A stretch of DNA of 33,583 bases from contig DVNR01000021.1 in the NCBI GenBank assembly GCA_018714205.1, forward strand, positions 1 to 33,583. The letters run 5' to 3'. This DNA is from Candidatus Aphodousia faecipullorum (lineage in GTDB: Bacteria; Pseudomonadota; Gammaproteobacteria; Burkholderiales; Burkholderiaceae_F). The position numbers were made by a program, and so were the translations under genes. Below the pieces are notes generated by a model that saw only the letters and a list, made by a program, of their open reading frames with translations, did not search any database and was not told the DNA's origin. Below, in pieces: positions 7,985-16,199 of the stretch; within the stretch, counting starts at the first letter, position 1, and the number at the start of each line of letters is the position of its first letter.

Positions 7985-9364
7985 ATGCAAATTGATTCAT
8001 CTATTTTTAAAGCGTACGACATTCGAGGAGTCGTCGATAGCACTCTGACGACAGATGCTACCTACGCCATCGGTCAAGCGCTTGCAGAACTTGCTCACGA
8101 AAAAGGCGTAAATACCCTTTGCGTCGGTCGAGACGGGCGTTTGTCCGGACCAAAATTGTCCGAAGCCTTGATGAAGGGTATTGCCAGCATGGGCATTAAT
8201 GTCATTGACATCGGCATGGTACCGACACCCGTTCTGTATTTCGCAACCTTCTGTACTGGAACTGGCTCTGGTGTTGCTGTAACAGGTAGCCACAACCCAC
8301 CAGAATATAACGGGTTGAAAATGATGATGGCCAAAGATACCCTTTTTGGTGAAGGCATCCAAAATTTGCGTGATCGAATCCTGCATGGAATCAACCCAAC
8401 TGGCCGTGAAGGAACAATTACCCGGCAAGACGTCGTCACGCCTTATCTGAACAAAATTCTTTCTGATGTCAAACTAGCCCGCCCTGTAAAAGTCGCAATT
8501 GACTGTGGAAACGGTGTAACTGGTCCGCTGGCAATGAAACTTTTCAGCCAATTGGGCTGTGAGATTATCCCGCTTTTTACAGACATTGATGGACACTTCC
8601 CGCACCATCACCCGGATCCTTCTAAGCCAGCAAACTTATCCCACTTAATTGAGGTGGTGAAAAATAGCGACGCTGAGGTTGGAATCGCCTTTGATGGCGA
8701 TGGAGATCGATTAGGAGTTGTGACGAAGTCTGGCGAAATTATTTTCCCAGACCGTCAAATGATGTTGTTTGCCGCAGACATTCTCAAGCATAATCCAGGT
8801 GCCCCAATTATTTATGACGTAAAGTGCACTCGACGACTCGTCCCATGGATCAAGGAGCACGGGGGCGTCCCAACGATTTGTTGTACAGGCCATTCGCTTG
8901 TTAAAGCCAAACTAAAGGAAACTCAAGCTCCCTTTGCCGGCGAAATGAGCGGACATTTATTCTTTAACGACCAACGCTGGCCCGGTTTTGACGACGGTTT
9001 ATACGCAGGGGCGCGCATGTTGGAAATTCTTTCCCGAAGCGATAATCCATCTGCCCTTTTGGAATCTTTACCATCGGCAGTCAACACCCCAGAACTACAC
9101 ATTGAAATGGCCGAGGGAGAGAATAAACGCTTTGTCGCTCGCCTGCAAAAAGAACTTCATTTTGATGACGCTACCGACATCATTACGATCGACGGCATTC
9201 GCGTCGAGTGGAGCGACGGTTTTGCTTTAGCTCGCTCTTCAAATACAACACCTGTTGTCGTGTTACGTTTGGAAGGCGATTCTCAACAAGCTCTCGAACG
9301 AATTAAGCAACGGTTCGCGCAGGCTATTCGCGCTGTGGATCCGAACGTACAATTACCGTTCTAG
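7985..9364 (+). CDS. Phosphomannomutase/phosphoglucomutase
   Basis: Alpha-D-phosphohexomutase of the AlgC/ManB type, interconverting hexose 1- and 6-phosphates for sugar-nucleotide, LPS and exopolysaccharide synthesis. The 459-residue protein has all four family domains. The phosphoserine loop is TGSHNPPEYNG with Ser102. The metal loop is DGDGDR (237-242). The sugar-binding GEMSGH motif is at 319-324, and the C-terminal phosphate-binding domain has RSSNTTP. The ATG at 7985 is preceded by GGAA and lies 18 bases after dsbA, so it is probably the last gene of the argS operon. A perfect 13-bp hairpin follows. The choice between AlgC, ManB and Pgm activity cannot be made from sequence alone. Confidence 0.93.
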   Translation: MQIDSSIFKAYDIRGVVDSTLTTDATYAIGQALAELAHEKGVNTLCVGRDGRLSGPKLSEALMKGIASMGINVIDIGMVPTPVLYFATFCTGTGSGVAVTGSHNPPEYNGLKMMMAKDTLFGEGIQNLRDRILHGINPTGREGTITRQDVVTPYLNKILSDVKLARPVKVAIDCGNGVTGPLAMKLFSQLGCEIIPLFTDIDGHFPHHHPDPSKPANLSHLIEVVKNSDAEVGIAFDGDGDRLGVVTKSGEIIFPDRQMMLFAADILKHNPGAPIIYDVKCTRRLVPWIKEHGGVPTICCTGHSLVKAKLKETQAPFAGEMSGHLFFNDQRWPGFDDGLYAGARMLEILSRSDNPSALLESLPSAVNTPELHIEMAEGENKRFVARLQKELHFDDATDIITIDGIRVEWSDGFALARSSNTTPVVVLRLEGDSQQALERIKQRFAQAIRAVDPNVQLPF

Positions 9365-9373
9365 TGCAGTGAC

Positions 9374-9403
9374 CTTGTGGCAACAATTGTTTGTTGCCAC
9401 AAG
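9374..9403. other. Perfect 13-bp hairpin after the phosphohexomutase gene
   Basis: CTTGTGGCAACAA (9374-9386) and its exact reverse complement (9391-9403) flank a 4-base loop. The stem is strong but no T-run follows on either strand. It may be a transcription-end or mRNA-stabilising structure between this gene and the SDR gene, or an operator. Confidence 0.5.
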
Positions 9404-9444
9404 ATAATTAAAAGTCCGTCTCTCATCTTTGTGTGGGCAATATC

Positions 9445-10221
9445 ATGAACGTTTTTATTACTGGAGCCTCCAGCGGCATCGGAGCCGCATTAGCCTATGA
9501 ATTCGCCTCGCGCGGAGCGACACTTGGCCTGGTTGCTCGCCGAGAACAGCCAATTAAGGATCTTATCGCTACGTTACCCAACAGTGAAAAGCACCACGCT
9601 TATGCCTGTGATGTTACCCACCGAGATGAGCTCATTGCGATTGCGCGAGAATTTGACCGAGCAGTCGGAGGAGTGGATATCGCAATTGCGAACGCCGGCA
9701 TAAGTGTTGGAGTCAAAACGCAATACTACGAAGACCTCGAGGTCATGGAAAAGGTCTATCAAACAAATGTTTTCGCCATGGCGAGCACCTTTCATGCCTT
9801 TATCGAACCGATGATGCAAAGGGGGCGAGGAACATTAGTTGGTATTGGTAGCGTAGGCGGTATTCGAGGAATGCCCGGCACTGAGGCTTACTGCTCCAGC
9901 AAATCTGCTGTCATTACATACTGTGAAAGCTTACGCGTAGAGATGAAAAAACACGGTATCAATGTTGTCACTATCAGCCCCGGATTTGTTAGGACGCCAT
10001 TGACTGATGTCAATCCTTATCCGATGCCTTTCATTTTAACACCGGCACAATTTGCATCTCGAGCGGCGGACGCTATTTTAGCTAAGCGAAGCTATGCCAC
10101 AATTCCCTGGCAGATGGGTATTGTCTCTAAACTTTTACGAATACTGCCCAACTGTCTATTTGACAAGATTTTCGGCAATCGCAAACAAAAACCCCGTAAC
10201 AACGAAATTCATCGCGCTTAA
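9445..10221 (+). CDS. Short-chain dehydrogenase/reductase (SDR)
   Basis: Classical SDR oxidoreductase using NAD(P)H; the substrate is unknown. The cofactor loop TGASSGIG is at residues 6-13, NAG at 83-85, catalytic Ser136 in GIGSVGG, and YCSSK (Tyr149, Lys153). The positively charged ARR after strand 2 (about 31-33) favours NADP(H) by family rules. The product is 258 residues, and a basic C-terminal tail (NRKQKPRNN) follows a hydrophobic patch that may associate with membrane. I chose the ATG at 9445; a GTG at 9433 is in frame but would overlap the GTGGG ribosome binding sequence. It follows the phosphohexomutase gene after a strong hairpin and converges on recQ. Confidence 0.92.
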   Translation: MNVFITGASSGIGAALAYEFASRGATLGLVARREQPIKDLIATLPNSEKHHAYACDVTHRDELIAIAREFDRAVGGVDIAIANAGISVGVKTQYYEDLEVMEKVYQTNVFAMASTFHAFIEPMMQRGRGTLVGIGSVGGIRGMPGTEAYCSSKSAVITYCESLRVEMKKHGINVVTISPGFVRTPLTDVNPYPMPFILTPAQFASRAADAILAKRSYATIPWQMGIVSKLLRILPNCLFDKIFGNRKQKPRNNEIHRA

Positions 10222-10244
10222 ACATAAGTCGCCAACTAGAAGCG

Positions 10245-10291
10245 GTCCCCTATTCTTGTGCAAAGAATGGGAGGCCTCTTCACCTCGTTTT
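10245..10291. terminator. Probable convergent termination region between SDR gene and recQ
   Basis: Seventy bases separate the two convergent stops. CCTATTCTT (from about 10247) pairs with AAGAATGGG, with one G-T pair, and the short GAGG/CCTC arms further on are followed by a T6 run near 10288 on the plus strand. The geometry is imperfect, so I call it only as a probable terminator of the SDR transcript. Confidence 0.35.
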
Positions 10292-12112
10292 TTAAATTGG
10301 CATGTGTTTTTGCTCTTGATACCACGCGTTGATCAGTTCACAAACCGATTCACCATAGTGAGCAATTCTTTTTTCCCCAATTCCAGAAATCCCTAACAAT
10401 TGAGACGGCTGACGAGGCTTTCGTTTGGCAATTTGAATAAGCGTCTCATCTGTGAAAACGTTATATGATGCAATTTCACGTTGCCTTGCGACCTCCTTAC
10501 GCCATTGTCTGAGTTGATGAAAAAGAATTTGTTCTGAGTCATCTAAATCTTCGTGATCAACCACTTTTCGGCTGGATAGTTGTCCAAGACCGTCCACACG
10601 AATAAAAAACTTTTCCTCACCCTTAAGCAAGGGTTTAGCCCGTTCGGTAACAGTTAGAACATTCCAGAATTGGTAATTGACATTGACATAATGTCGACTA
10701 ACTAACTGGCGTAAAATTTTTCGCCAATACTTCATGGTATGCGCGCGCCCAATACCAAAAGTAGGTAGTTCATCGTGATTTTTTTCAAAAATGCGATCGT
10801 TAACTTCTCCTCGCAACACATTGATGACATGTGACGCTCCGAAACCTAACGAATTGGTCTTTGAACAACGGTAAATGCAGGACAAAAGTTTTTGAGCGTC
10901 AACCGTCGCATCCTGAGTTTTTGGCGGATTCTCACAATTGTCACAATTGCCGCAAGGCTCGCTTTTTTCTCCGAAATAATTTAGCAATAACACTCGACGA
11001 CAACTCGCCGCTTCAGCCAGCCCCAACATACTATCGAGTTTTTGCAAAGTGACTTGCTTATACAAATCATCAGCTTCACTTTGCTCGATAAAATATCGCT
11101 GTTGAATCAGATCCTCTAACCCATAGTAAAGAACCGCTTCAGCAGCCTTTCCATCCCTGCCAGCTCGGCCAGTTTCTTGGAAGTAATTTTCGATTGATTT
11201 CGGCATATCCACGTGGATAATAAATCGCACATCTGGTTTATCAATTCCCATACCAAAAGCAACGGTTGCCACCATGACGCAGGGATGTTCGAAAAACGCC
11301 TCCTGATTGGCGTCTCTTTCTTCGGAAGTAAGCCCCGCATGATAGATCAATGCATTAATCCCACATGCGTGTAAATGGGCCGCCACTGACTCGGCTCGTT
11401 TTCTCGTTGCGCAATAGACGATTCCCGAGTCATGCAGATGTTCTCCCCGAATAAAATTCACCACCTGATCCAAATATCCTTTCCCCTTCTCATACATTCG
11501 ATAACGGATATTCGGCCGATCAAAACTCATGATAAATCGAGCGGGATTCACCAAAAGGCGTGAAACAATTTCCTCTCGTGTTTGCTCGTCTGCGGTCGCT
11601 GTTAATGCCATACGCGGGACGGTCGGAAATTTTTCCTTTAACAAACTGAGCTGCTTATACTCAGGACGAAAATCATGTCCCCAAATAGAAATGCAGTGAG
11701 CCTCATCAACCGCAAATAAGTTAATTTTTATCTCACTGAGGATGGAGAGCATCTTTGGCGTCATTAGTCGTTCAGGCGCCACATACAGTAGCTTCAACTC
11801 GCCGTTTGCCAATTGACGCATAACTTGCCGACTCTCCTGAAAGGTTTGCGAAGAATTTAAAGTGGCCGCATTAATTCCACTATCACGAAGCATCTCAACT
11901 TGATCCTTCATGAGCGCAATGAGCGGAGAAATGACCACAGTTAACCCTTCCTTCATCAAAGCAGGAATTTGGTAGCAGAGACTTTTACCGCCCCCAGTCG
12001 GCATTAGAACCAAGGCATCACGACCAGACAAAACAGCCTGTATCGCTTCTTTTTGTAAACCCCTAAAGCTGTTGTAGCCGAAATAGCGTTTTAATACTTC
12101 TTCACTTGTCAT
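10292..12112 (-). CDS. recQ: ATP-dependent DNA helicase RecQ
   Basis: 3'-5' superfamily 2 helicase acting in recombination and replication-fork repair. The 606-residue product matches the family length. Walker A GGGKS is at 40-44, the DEAH box at 136-139 (AVDEAHCISIWGHDFRPEY), and helicase motif VI is QETGRAGRDG. The RecQ zinc-binding domain has CRR..CGNCDNC cysteines, then a winged-helix domain. A C-terminal HRDC domain (about residues 525-600) includes LLGISGIGEKRIAHYG. The usual SQWGHDFR sequence reads SIWGHDFR here, a small departure beside the DEAH box. The ATG at 12112 has no strong ribosome binding site. It is divergent from iadA across a region with repeated CCGACA/TATACT motifs. Confidence 0.97.
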   Translation of the reverse strand: MTSEEVLKRYFGYNSFRGLQKEAIQAVLSGRDALVLMPTGGGKSLCYQIPALMKEGLTVVISPLIALMKDQVEMLRDSGINAATLNSSQTFQESRQVMRQLANGELKLLYVAPERLMTPKMLSILSEIKINLFAVDEAHCISIWGHDFRPEYKQLSLLKEKFPTVPRMALTATADEQTREEIVSRLLVNPARFIMSFDRPNIRYRMYEKGKGYLDQVVNFIRGEHLHDSGIVYCATRKRAESVAAHLHACGINALIYHAGLTSEERDANQEAFFEHPCVMVATVAFGMGIDKPDVRFIIHVDMPKSIENYFQETGRAGRDGKAAEAVLYYGLEDLIQQRYFIEQSEADDLYKQVTLQKLDSMLGLAEAASCRRVLLLNYFGEKSEPCGNCDNCENPPKTQDATVDAQKLLSCIYRCSKTNSLGFGASHVINVLRGEVNDRIFEKNHDELPTFGIGRAHTMKYWRKILRQLVSRHYVNVNYQFWNVLTVTERAKPLLKGEEKFFIRVDGLGQLSSRKVVDHEDLDDSEQILFHQLRQWRKEVARQREIASYNVFTDETLIQIAKRKPRQPSQLLGISGIGEKRIAHYGESVCELINAWYQEQKHMPI

Positions 12113-12132
12113 CGAGTTAGGTCACATTTGTT

Positions 12133-12195
12133 CCGACAGTATACCGACATTGTCTTAGCTTAAATCAGGCTGTGGCCATAGTGTCGGGTATACTG
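12133..12195. promoter_or_regulatory. recQ/iadA divergent control region with repeated motif
   Basis: CAGTATACCGACA (12137-12149) is repeated in inverted orientation as TGTCGGGTATACTG (12182-12195). Each arm carries a TATACT -10-like hexamer facing outward, towards recQ on the minus strand and iadA on the plus strand. The left arm also has CCGACA twice at an 11-base period (12133 and 12144). Neither -10 has a convincing -35, which is consistent with activator-dependent or unusual promoters. The assignment is by inspection only. Confidence 0.4.
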
Positions 12196-12253
12196 CACAT
12201 TGAATTTTTAACTTTCTATCTTTTTTTCGGACACCCGAAAGGAAGGCTTGCAC

Positions 12254-13393
12254 ATGTTTAAAATCATCAAAAACGCGAACGTTTTCGCTCCTCAGCCTCT
12301 TGGTAAGAAAGACATTCTTCTTTGCTTCGACAAAATTGTCGCAATTGAAGACAGTCTTGACGGGATTCAACTGCCAGGGGAAGTAGAAATCCTTGATGTT
12401 GAAAACAGTCGGGTAACTCCCGGTTTTTTTGATCAACACGTTCACTTGACCGGTGGTGGCGGAGAGGGCGGCCCTGCGACACGAGTTCCGCCGATTATGC
12501 CTTCTCAATTATTGCGCGCTGGCATTACAACCGTTTGTGGAGTGATGGGGACCGAAGGAACCACAAAGTTTCCAGAAGAGCTTTACGCAAAAGTCATGGG
12601 CTTACGTCAAGAAGGTCTCACAGCTTATATGCACACCGGCTCTTACCAATACCCAACGCGTACGATCACAGGTAATCCCCGTAAAGACATTATCACCATC
12701 GAACCGGTGCTTGGAGTTAAGATCGCTCTTGCCGATCACCGTTGCTCTTTCCCTAATGACGACGAAATGCTCAAACTGGTCGCTGATGTGCGCATGGGCG
12801 GCATGCTCTCCGGCAAAAAAGGCGTCTTACATGTGCATTTAGGTGATTATGGCGGTGCCTATGAACAGTTTGAACGCCTCATTGCCCGTGGTTTGGCACG
12901 CCACCATTTCTCCCCAACGCACACGGGTCGAGAACCAAAATTATTCGAGCAAGCTATTGAATTTGCCAAAAAAGGCGGTGTCATTGACATTACCTCTGGC
13001 GGCGGAAACTATTACCCCTTTGTTGAGTGCGTTCAACGCGCATTAAAAGCGGGGGTAGATCGTTCTCGCATCACCATGAGTTCAGACGGCAATGGATCCA
13101 TGCCAAAATTTGAAAATGGCATCATGGTCGCCATTGTTGCCGCCCCGGTTAATGCCAATCACATGATGCTTAAGGAAATGGTTGCCAATGGCATTGATTT
13201 CGAAACAGCGCTAATGATGACCACCTCCAATGTGGCGGATTCTTTAGGTGTAAAAGAAGCTCGTTTGCAACCAGGCATGACAGCAAATCTTTGTGTGCTC
13301 AAGGATTCTCTTGATATAGATACGGTCATCGCCCGCGGAGTGACCTGGATTCAAAACGGCAAGAGCATCAAACTTGCCAACTTCGAAGCGTAA
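12254..13393 (+). CDS. iadA: Isoaspartyl dipeptidase (beta-aspartyl peptidase)
   Basis: Binuclear zinc amidohydrolase that cleaves beta-aspartyl dipeptides left from degradation of damaged proteins. Metal ligands match those recalled for E. coli IadA. His62 and His64 lie in FDQHVHLTGGG, with a bridging (carbamylated) Lys156 in GVKIALADHR. His195 is in HVHLGD, His223 in SPTHTGRE and Asp278 in SSDGNGS. The 379-residue length fits the family. The ATG at 12254 has AAGGAAGG seven bases upstream; a TTG two codons earlier (12248) is also in frame but is too close to that site. It ends facing sstT, and a peptide-scavenging role next to a serine/threonine importer is plausible but inferred. Confidence 0.96.
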   Translation: MFKIIKNANVFAPQPLGKKDILLCFDKIVAIEDSLDGIQLPGEVEILDVENSRVTPGFFDQHVHLTGGGGEGGPATRVPPIMPSQLLRAGITTVCGVMGTEGTTKFPEELYAKVMGLRQEGLTAYMHTGSYQYPTRTITGNPRKDIITIEPVLGVKIALADHRCSFPNDDEMLKLVADVRMGGMLSGKKGVLHVHLGDYGGAYEQFERLIARGLARHHFSPTHTGREPKLFEQAIEFAKKGGVIDITSGGGNYYPFVECVQRALKAGVDRSRITMSSDGNGSMPKFENGIMVAIVAAPVNANHMMLKEMVANGIDFETALMMTTSNVADSLGVKEARLQPGMTANLCVLKDSLDIDTVIARGVTWIQNGKSIKLANFEA

Positions 13394-13403
13394 GCCCCTT
13401 TTT

Positions 13404-13434
13404 AAGCACCTCAATCTCCTTGGTTGAGGTGCTT
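13404..13434. terminator. Bidirectional hairpin between iadA and sstT
   Basis: AAGCACCTCAA (13404-13414) and TTGAGGTGCTT (13424-13434) form an 11-bp perfect stem with a 9-base loop. On the plus strand it is followed by GTTAATTAG, a weak U-rich tail suited to ending iadA. The stem overlaps the last codons and stop of the convergent sstT (stop at 13411). Confidence 0.6.
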
Positions 13435-14688
13435 GTTAATTAGCTCTTCTTTTCGAACTCTTTCCATTTCCAACCGCTCTGCGCGTAGGCAGGCTGCCGC
13501 AGTGAACAAAACATCCGAAGAAGAGTTCAAGGCCGTTTCTGCGGAGTCTTGCAAAACCCCAATAATGAAACCAACCGCCACCACTTGCATGGCAATTGAT
13601 TGATCAATTCCGAAAAGCCCACAGGCTAACGGGAGTAACATCAAAGAGCCACCCGGTACCCCAGAAGCGCCACAGGCACACAAAGCCGAAACAAAACTCA
13701 AAAGCAATGCCGTACCGAACTGAAATTCAATGGACAAGCTGTTGGCTGCAGCCAACGTCAGTACGGTAATGGTGATCGCCGCCCCAGCCATATTAATCGT
13801 TGCGCCTAACGGAATCGTTATCGAATACGTTCCCTCATCTAAATCCAGGCGGCGGCACATGCCCATATTCACTGGAATGTTAGCCGCAGAAGAACGCGTG
13901 AAAAACGCTGTCACCCCACTTTCCCTTAATGTTGCCAGCGTCAATGGATAAGGGTTGCGTCGAATGTATAACCAGACCAAAAAAGGATTGAAAATCAAGG
14001 CGACAAAAAGCATACTGCCGATAAGAACGAGCAATAGCTGCAAATATCCCAACAGCGCTTCCAAACCAGTCGTTGCAATAACGTTACAAACCACTCCGAA
14101 AATACCGAGAGGCGCAAAATGGATGACAACCTTAACAACAAACTCCACCCCTCTGGAAAGATCAGCAACAAACTCACGGGAAGCATTCGCAGCATGCCTT
14201 AAGGCAATCCCCAATCCTGTTGCCCAAGCCAAAATCGCCATATAGTTGCCGACTGAGAGCGCATGAATCGGATTATCCACCACGCTTAAAATTAAGTTGC
14301 GAATAACATCCTGAAGGCTTTCAGGGATGGCGCTGGCGGCCTCTGAGCTAACAAGATGAATCGTTGTCGGAAAGAGATAACTTGCCGCAACGGCTACAAG
14401 CGCAGCCCCAAAAGTTCCCAACAAATAGAGACACAAAACCGATTTAACATGGGCTTTGGTTTGTATGTCTTGATTGGCAATCGCTGACATCACCAAAACA
14501 AAGACCAACAAAGGAGCAACCGCCTTCAAAGCAGCAATAAAAATAGAGCCTAAAAAGCCACACGCTTGGGCAACTTCTGGCAAAAATAGCGCCACCACAA
14601 TGCCCAAAACCAAACCAATCAAAATCTGCTTAACCAACGAGGCCTGTAAAAACGGCATTGCAAAACGGATAACAGCACGCTTTGGCAT
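13411..14688 (-). CDS. sstT: Na+/serine-threonine symporter SstT
   Basis: Inner-membrane dicarboxylate/amino-acid:cation symporter (DAACS) importing serine and threonine with sodium. The sequence is very close to what I know of E. coli SstT. It shares [14 protein letters not shown] near the N-terminus, LFLYLLGTF-like helices, [68 protein letters not shown] and [21 protein letters not shown]. About eight membrane helices plus re-entrant hairpins are expected. I chose the ATG at 14688 (425 residues), with GAGAG upstream; the frame is open to a TTG at 14703, which lacks a better site. It is convergent with iadA. Upstream lie AT-rich sequence and an FNR-like box at 14809. Confidence 0.97.
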   Translation of the reverse strand: MPKRAVIRFAMPFLQASLVKQILIGLVLGIVVALFLPEVAQACGFLGSIFIAALKAVAPLLVFVLVMSAIANQDIQTKAHVKSVLCLYLLGTFGAALVAVAASYLFPTTIHLVSSEAASAIPESLQDVIRNLILSVVDNPIHALSVGNYMAILAWATGLGIALRHAANASREFVADLSRGVEFVVKVVIHFAPLGIFGVVCNVIATTGLEALLGYLQLLLVLIGSMLFVALIFNPFLVWLYIRRNPYPLTLATLRESGVTAFFTRSSAANIPVNMGMCRRLDLDEGTYSITIPLGATINMAGAAITITVLTLAAANSLSIEFQFGTALLLSFVSALCACGASGVPGGSLMLLPLACGLFGIDQSIAMQVVAVGFIIGVLQDSAETALNSSSDVLFTAAACLRAERLEMERVRKEELINKHLNQGD

Positions 14689-14808
14689 ATTCACTCTCAA
14701 CAAAAACCGACCATCTATTTCAGAGCTGCAACACTAACAACTTTCTGCGTCAAAAACTACAAAACTTTCAAGTTAAGTAGAGAGTTTTGCTTAGCTTGAA
14801 CAATAAAA

Positions 14809-14822
14809 TTGATGATTATCGA
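14809..14822. promoter_or_regulatory. FNR/Anr-like box upstream of sstT and the lipoprotein gene
   Basis: TTGATGATTATCGA matches the FNR consensus TTGAT-N4-ATCAA at 9 of 10 positions. It lies in the divergent region, about 121 bases from the sstT start and 92 from the lipoprotein start. This is one mismatch in an AT-rich region, so chance is possible. Confidence 0.3.
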
Positions 14823-14913
14823 TTGTTACAAAAGTGTTTATTGCCGGACCGACAGGTCTACAAATTTGCAGTACACTGTTTGAGTTGGAAAATCACAGCG
14901 GATTTCACTTTCC

Positions 14914-15414
14914 ATGAAACTTTTTAAACGCGCCATTCTTGTTGCTTCTTCTGCGCTTTTGGCTTCCTGCGCCAGCATAGCACCACAGACCGTTTCGATT
15001 GATCCTCCTGCGGGCTCTCAAGAGGTTCTCCGTTTAGACGCCTCCGGAGAACAAATCTTTCGTTGCGCTCGCGACACTCAGGGGTGGTTTTGGCACTTTG
15101 AAGCGCCCAATGCCTATCTTTTTGACCCTATTAAAAACCAGGCTGTCGCGAAGCACGGATACCATTTTTCTTTCGTTCACAATGACGGTTCTAAACTTGT
15201 TACGCGAATTATTCGTTACCGCCCACAAACAGAGAATCTAACTGAGGCCCTTTTCGCAGTGACAGAATCTACCTCGGGTGGCGTTTTTTCTGGAGTGAAA
15301 TATATCCAACGACTCAATACCCGAGGTGGCTTGCCAACACAAAAATGTTCGGAGGCAAAAAAGGGACACGTTTTACGAGTTCCATTTGAAGCTCAATTCG
15401 TTTTTTACAAATAG
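14914..15414 (+). CDS. DUF3455-like lipoprotein
   Basis: A 166-residue predicted lipoprotein. The signal peptide ends in a lipobox LLASC, placing the acylated cysteine at residue 19; the following Ala and Ser contain no Asp sorting signal, so outer-membrane retention is likely. The mature part resembles the DUF3455 family, with QIFRCARDTQGWFWHFEAPNA, YLFDP, HNDGSKL near the middle and a C-terminal YIQRLNTRGGLP segment. The function of that family is unknown to me. Two cysteines in the mature part (about 51 and 144) could form a disulfide. It appears to be a single-gene unit. Confidence 0.8.
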   Translation: MKLFKRAILVASSALLASCASIAPQTVSIDPPAGSQEVLRLDASGEQIFRCARDTQGWFWHFEAPNAYLFDPIKNQAVAKHGYHFSFVHNDGSKLVTRIIRYRPQTENLTEALFAVTESTSGGVFSGVKYIQRLNTRGGLPTQKCSEAKKGHVLRVPFEAQFVFYK

Positions 15415-15523
15415 TGCAAGTTATCGTTATTTCTTGAAAAATAGGTCGTTCACTATAGAGGATTCCTTTAAATCCGTGTAAAATTGATACCTTGTTTTCC
15501 CAGCCTTTTTAAGGGATTGTTCG

Positions 15524-16021
15524 ATGTCGACCGTTGGTGATTACTTGCAAAGTTTGCCACCGGATCGCCGAGTTGCGATGGCTAAAATTTGTAGCTTGAT
15601 TCGCCGCTCGGCCCGGGGTGTTCGCGAGAGCATGCGTCACGCTCTCGCTTTCTATGAACTCAAGGGACCATTGTTTGCTTTAGAGTCTGCAGAAAAAAGC
15701 ATGACACTTTATGTCGCTGAACCTAGTGTCATTGAAGCCTATAAAGACAAACTTCCCAATGTTAATTTAGAGCGTCAGTGTGTTGTTTTTGCCGACCTAA
15801 ACCGCATTCCTCTAGATAGCATTGAAAAGATTGTTCGTGAGTCCGTTTCTGCTCGTAGGGAAAGAGTTGCCAAGGGAGAGATTCCCACCCAGGCTCAGCT
15901 GCTAGCTGTCTGGGGCTTGACTGAAGAAGATGCAAAGGCTCCTGCTCCTGTGGTTCGTATCTCGTTGAAAAGTCGTGATGAAGAAATGATTGAAATCATT
16001 GACGACACGAAAAGCAATTAA
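15524..16021 (+). CDS. DUF1801/YdhG-like domain protein
   Basis: A soluble 165-residue protein. Residues about 3-115 resemble the DUF1801 (YdhG-like) fold: YLQSLPPDRR, a basic helix with SMRHALAFYELKGPLFAL, LYVAEPSVIEAYKDKLP and a closing helix. The function of this fold is not established. The C-terminal extension (about 125-165) is acidic and probably disordered (DEEMIEIIDDTKSN). The ATG at 15524 has AAGGG upstream. The gene is followed at once by a strong intrinsic terminator, so it ends its transcript before the cyd operon. Family placement is by sequence feel and not by search. Confidence 0.75.
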   Translation: MSTVGDYLQSLPPDRRVAMAKICSLIRRSARGVRESMRHALAFYELKGPLFALESAEKSMTLYVAEPSVIEAYKDKLPNVNLERQCVVFADLNRIPLDSIEKIVRESVSARRERVAKGEIPTQAQLLAVWGLTEEDAKAPAPVVRISLKSRDEEMIEIIDDTKSN

Positions 16022-16040
16022 CTAGCAGAACTCAATATCC

Positions 16041-16078
16041 AAAAAGGTTTCTCTTCAAGAGAAACCTTTTTTGTTTTT
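16041..16078 (+). terminator. Intrinsic terminator after the DUF1801-like gene
   Basis: AAAGGTTTCTC (from 16043) pairs with GAGAAACCTTT (to 16069) around a small loop, giving a stem of about 12-13 bp. It is followed by a T-rich tail TTTTTTGTTTTT. It separates the upstream gene from the cyd operon. Confidence 0.9.
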
Positions 16079-16098
16079 ATCGCTGAAATCCACTCATC

Positions 16099-16112
16099 TT
16101 GATCCAATTCAA
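16099..16112. promoter_or_regulatory. FNR/Anr-like box upstream of the cyd operon
   Basis: TTGATCCAATTCAA matches TTGAT-N4-ATCAA at 9 of 10 positions, 88 bases upstream of the cydP start and downstream of a terminator. Cytochrome bd genes are commonly controlled by FNR/Anr/ArcA-type oxygen sensing, so position and function agree. The corresponding -10 element is not clear. Confidence 0.45.
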
Positions 16113-16131
16113 TGCATGAGTATGTTTTCTG

Positions 16132-16148
16132 ACTATGGTGGCCATAGT
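16132..16148. promoter_or_regulatory. Inverted repeat in the cyd leader
   Basis: ACTATGG (16132-16138) and CCATAGT (16142-16148) are perfect arms around a 3-base centre. Outer TCTG/CAGA arms extend it with a 3-base bulge. It is a candidate operator or leader hairpin between the FNR-like box and cydP. Confidence 0.3.
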
Positions 16149-16199
16149 TTTCAGACACTGGTAGTCAATATGTCTTCATTTTGCTGTATTCTTAGCGAC

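Noticed and set aside
16071-16199. Upstream extension of the CydP-like frame
   Set aside because: It would begin inside the T-tail of an intrinsic terminator and add a non-conserved Ser/Met-rich segment; 16200 gives a standard small-subunit layout.
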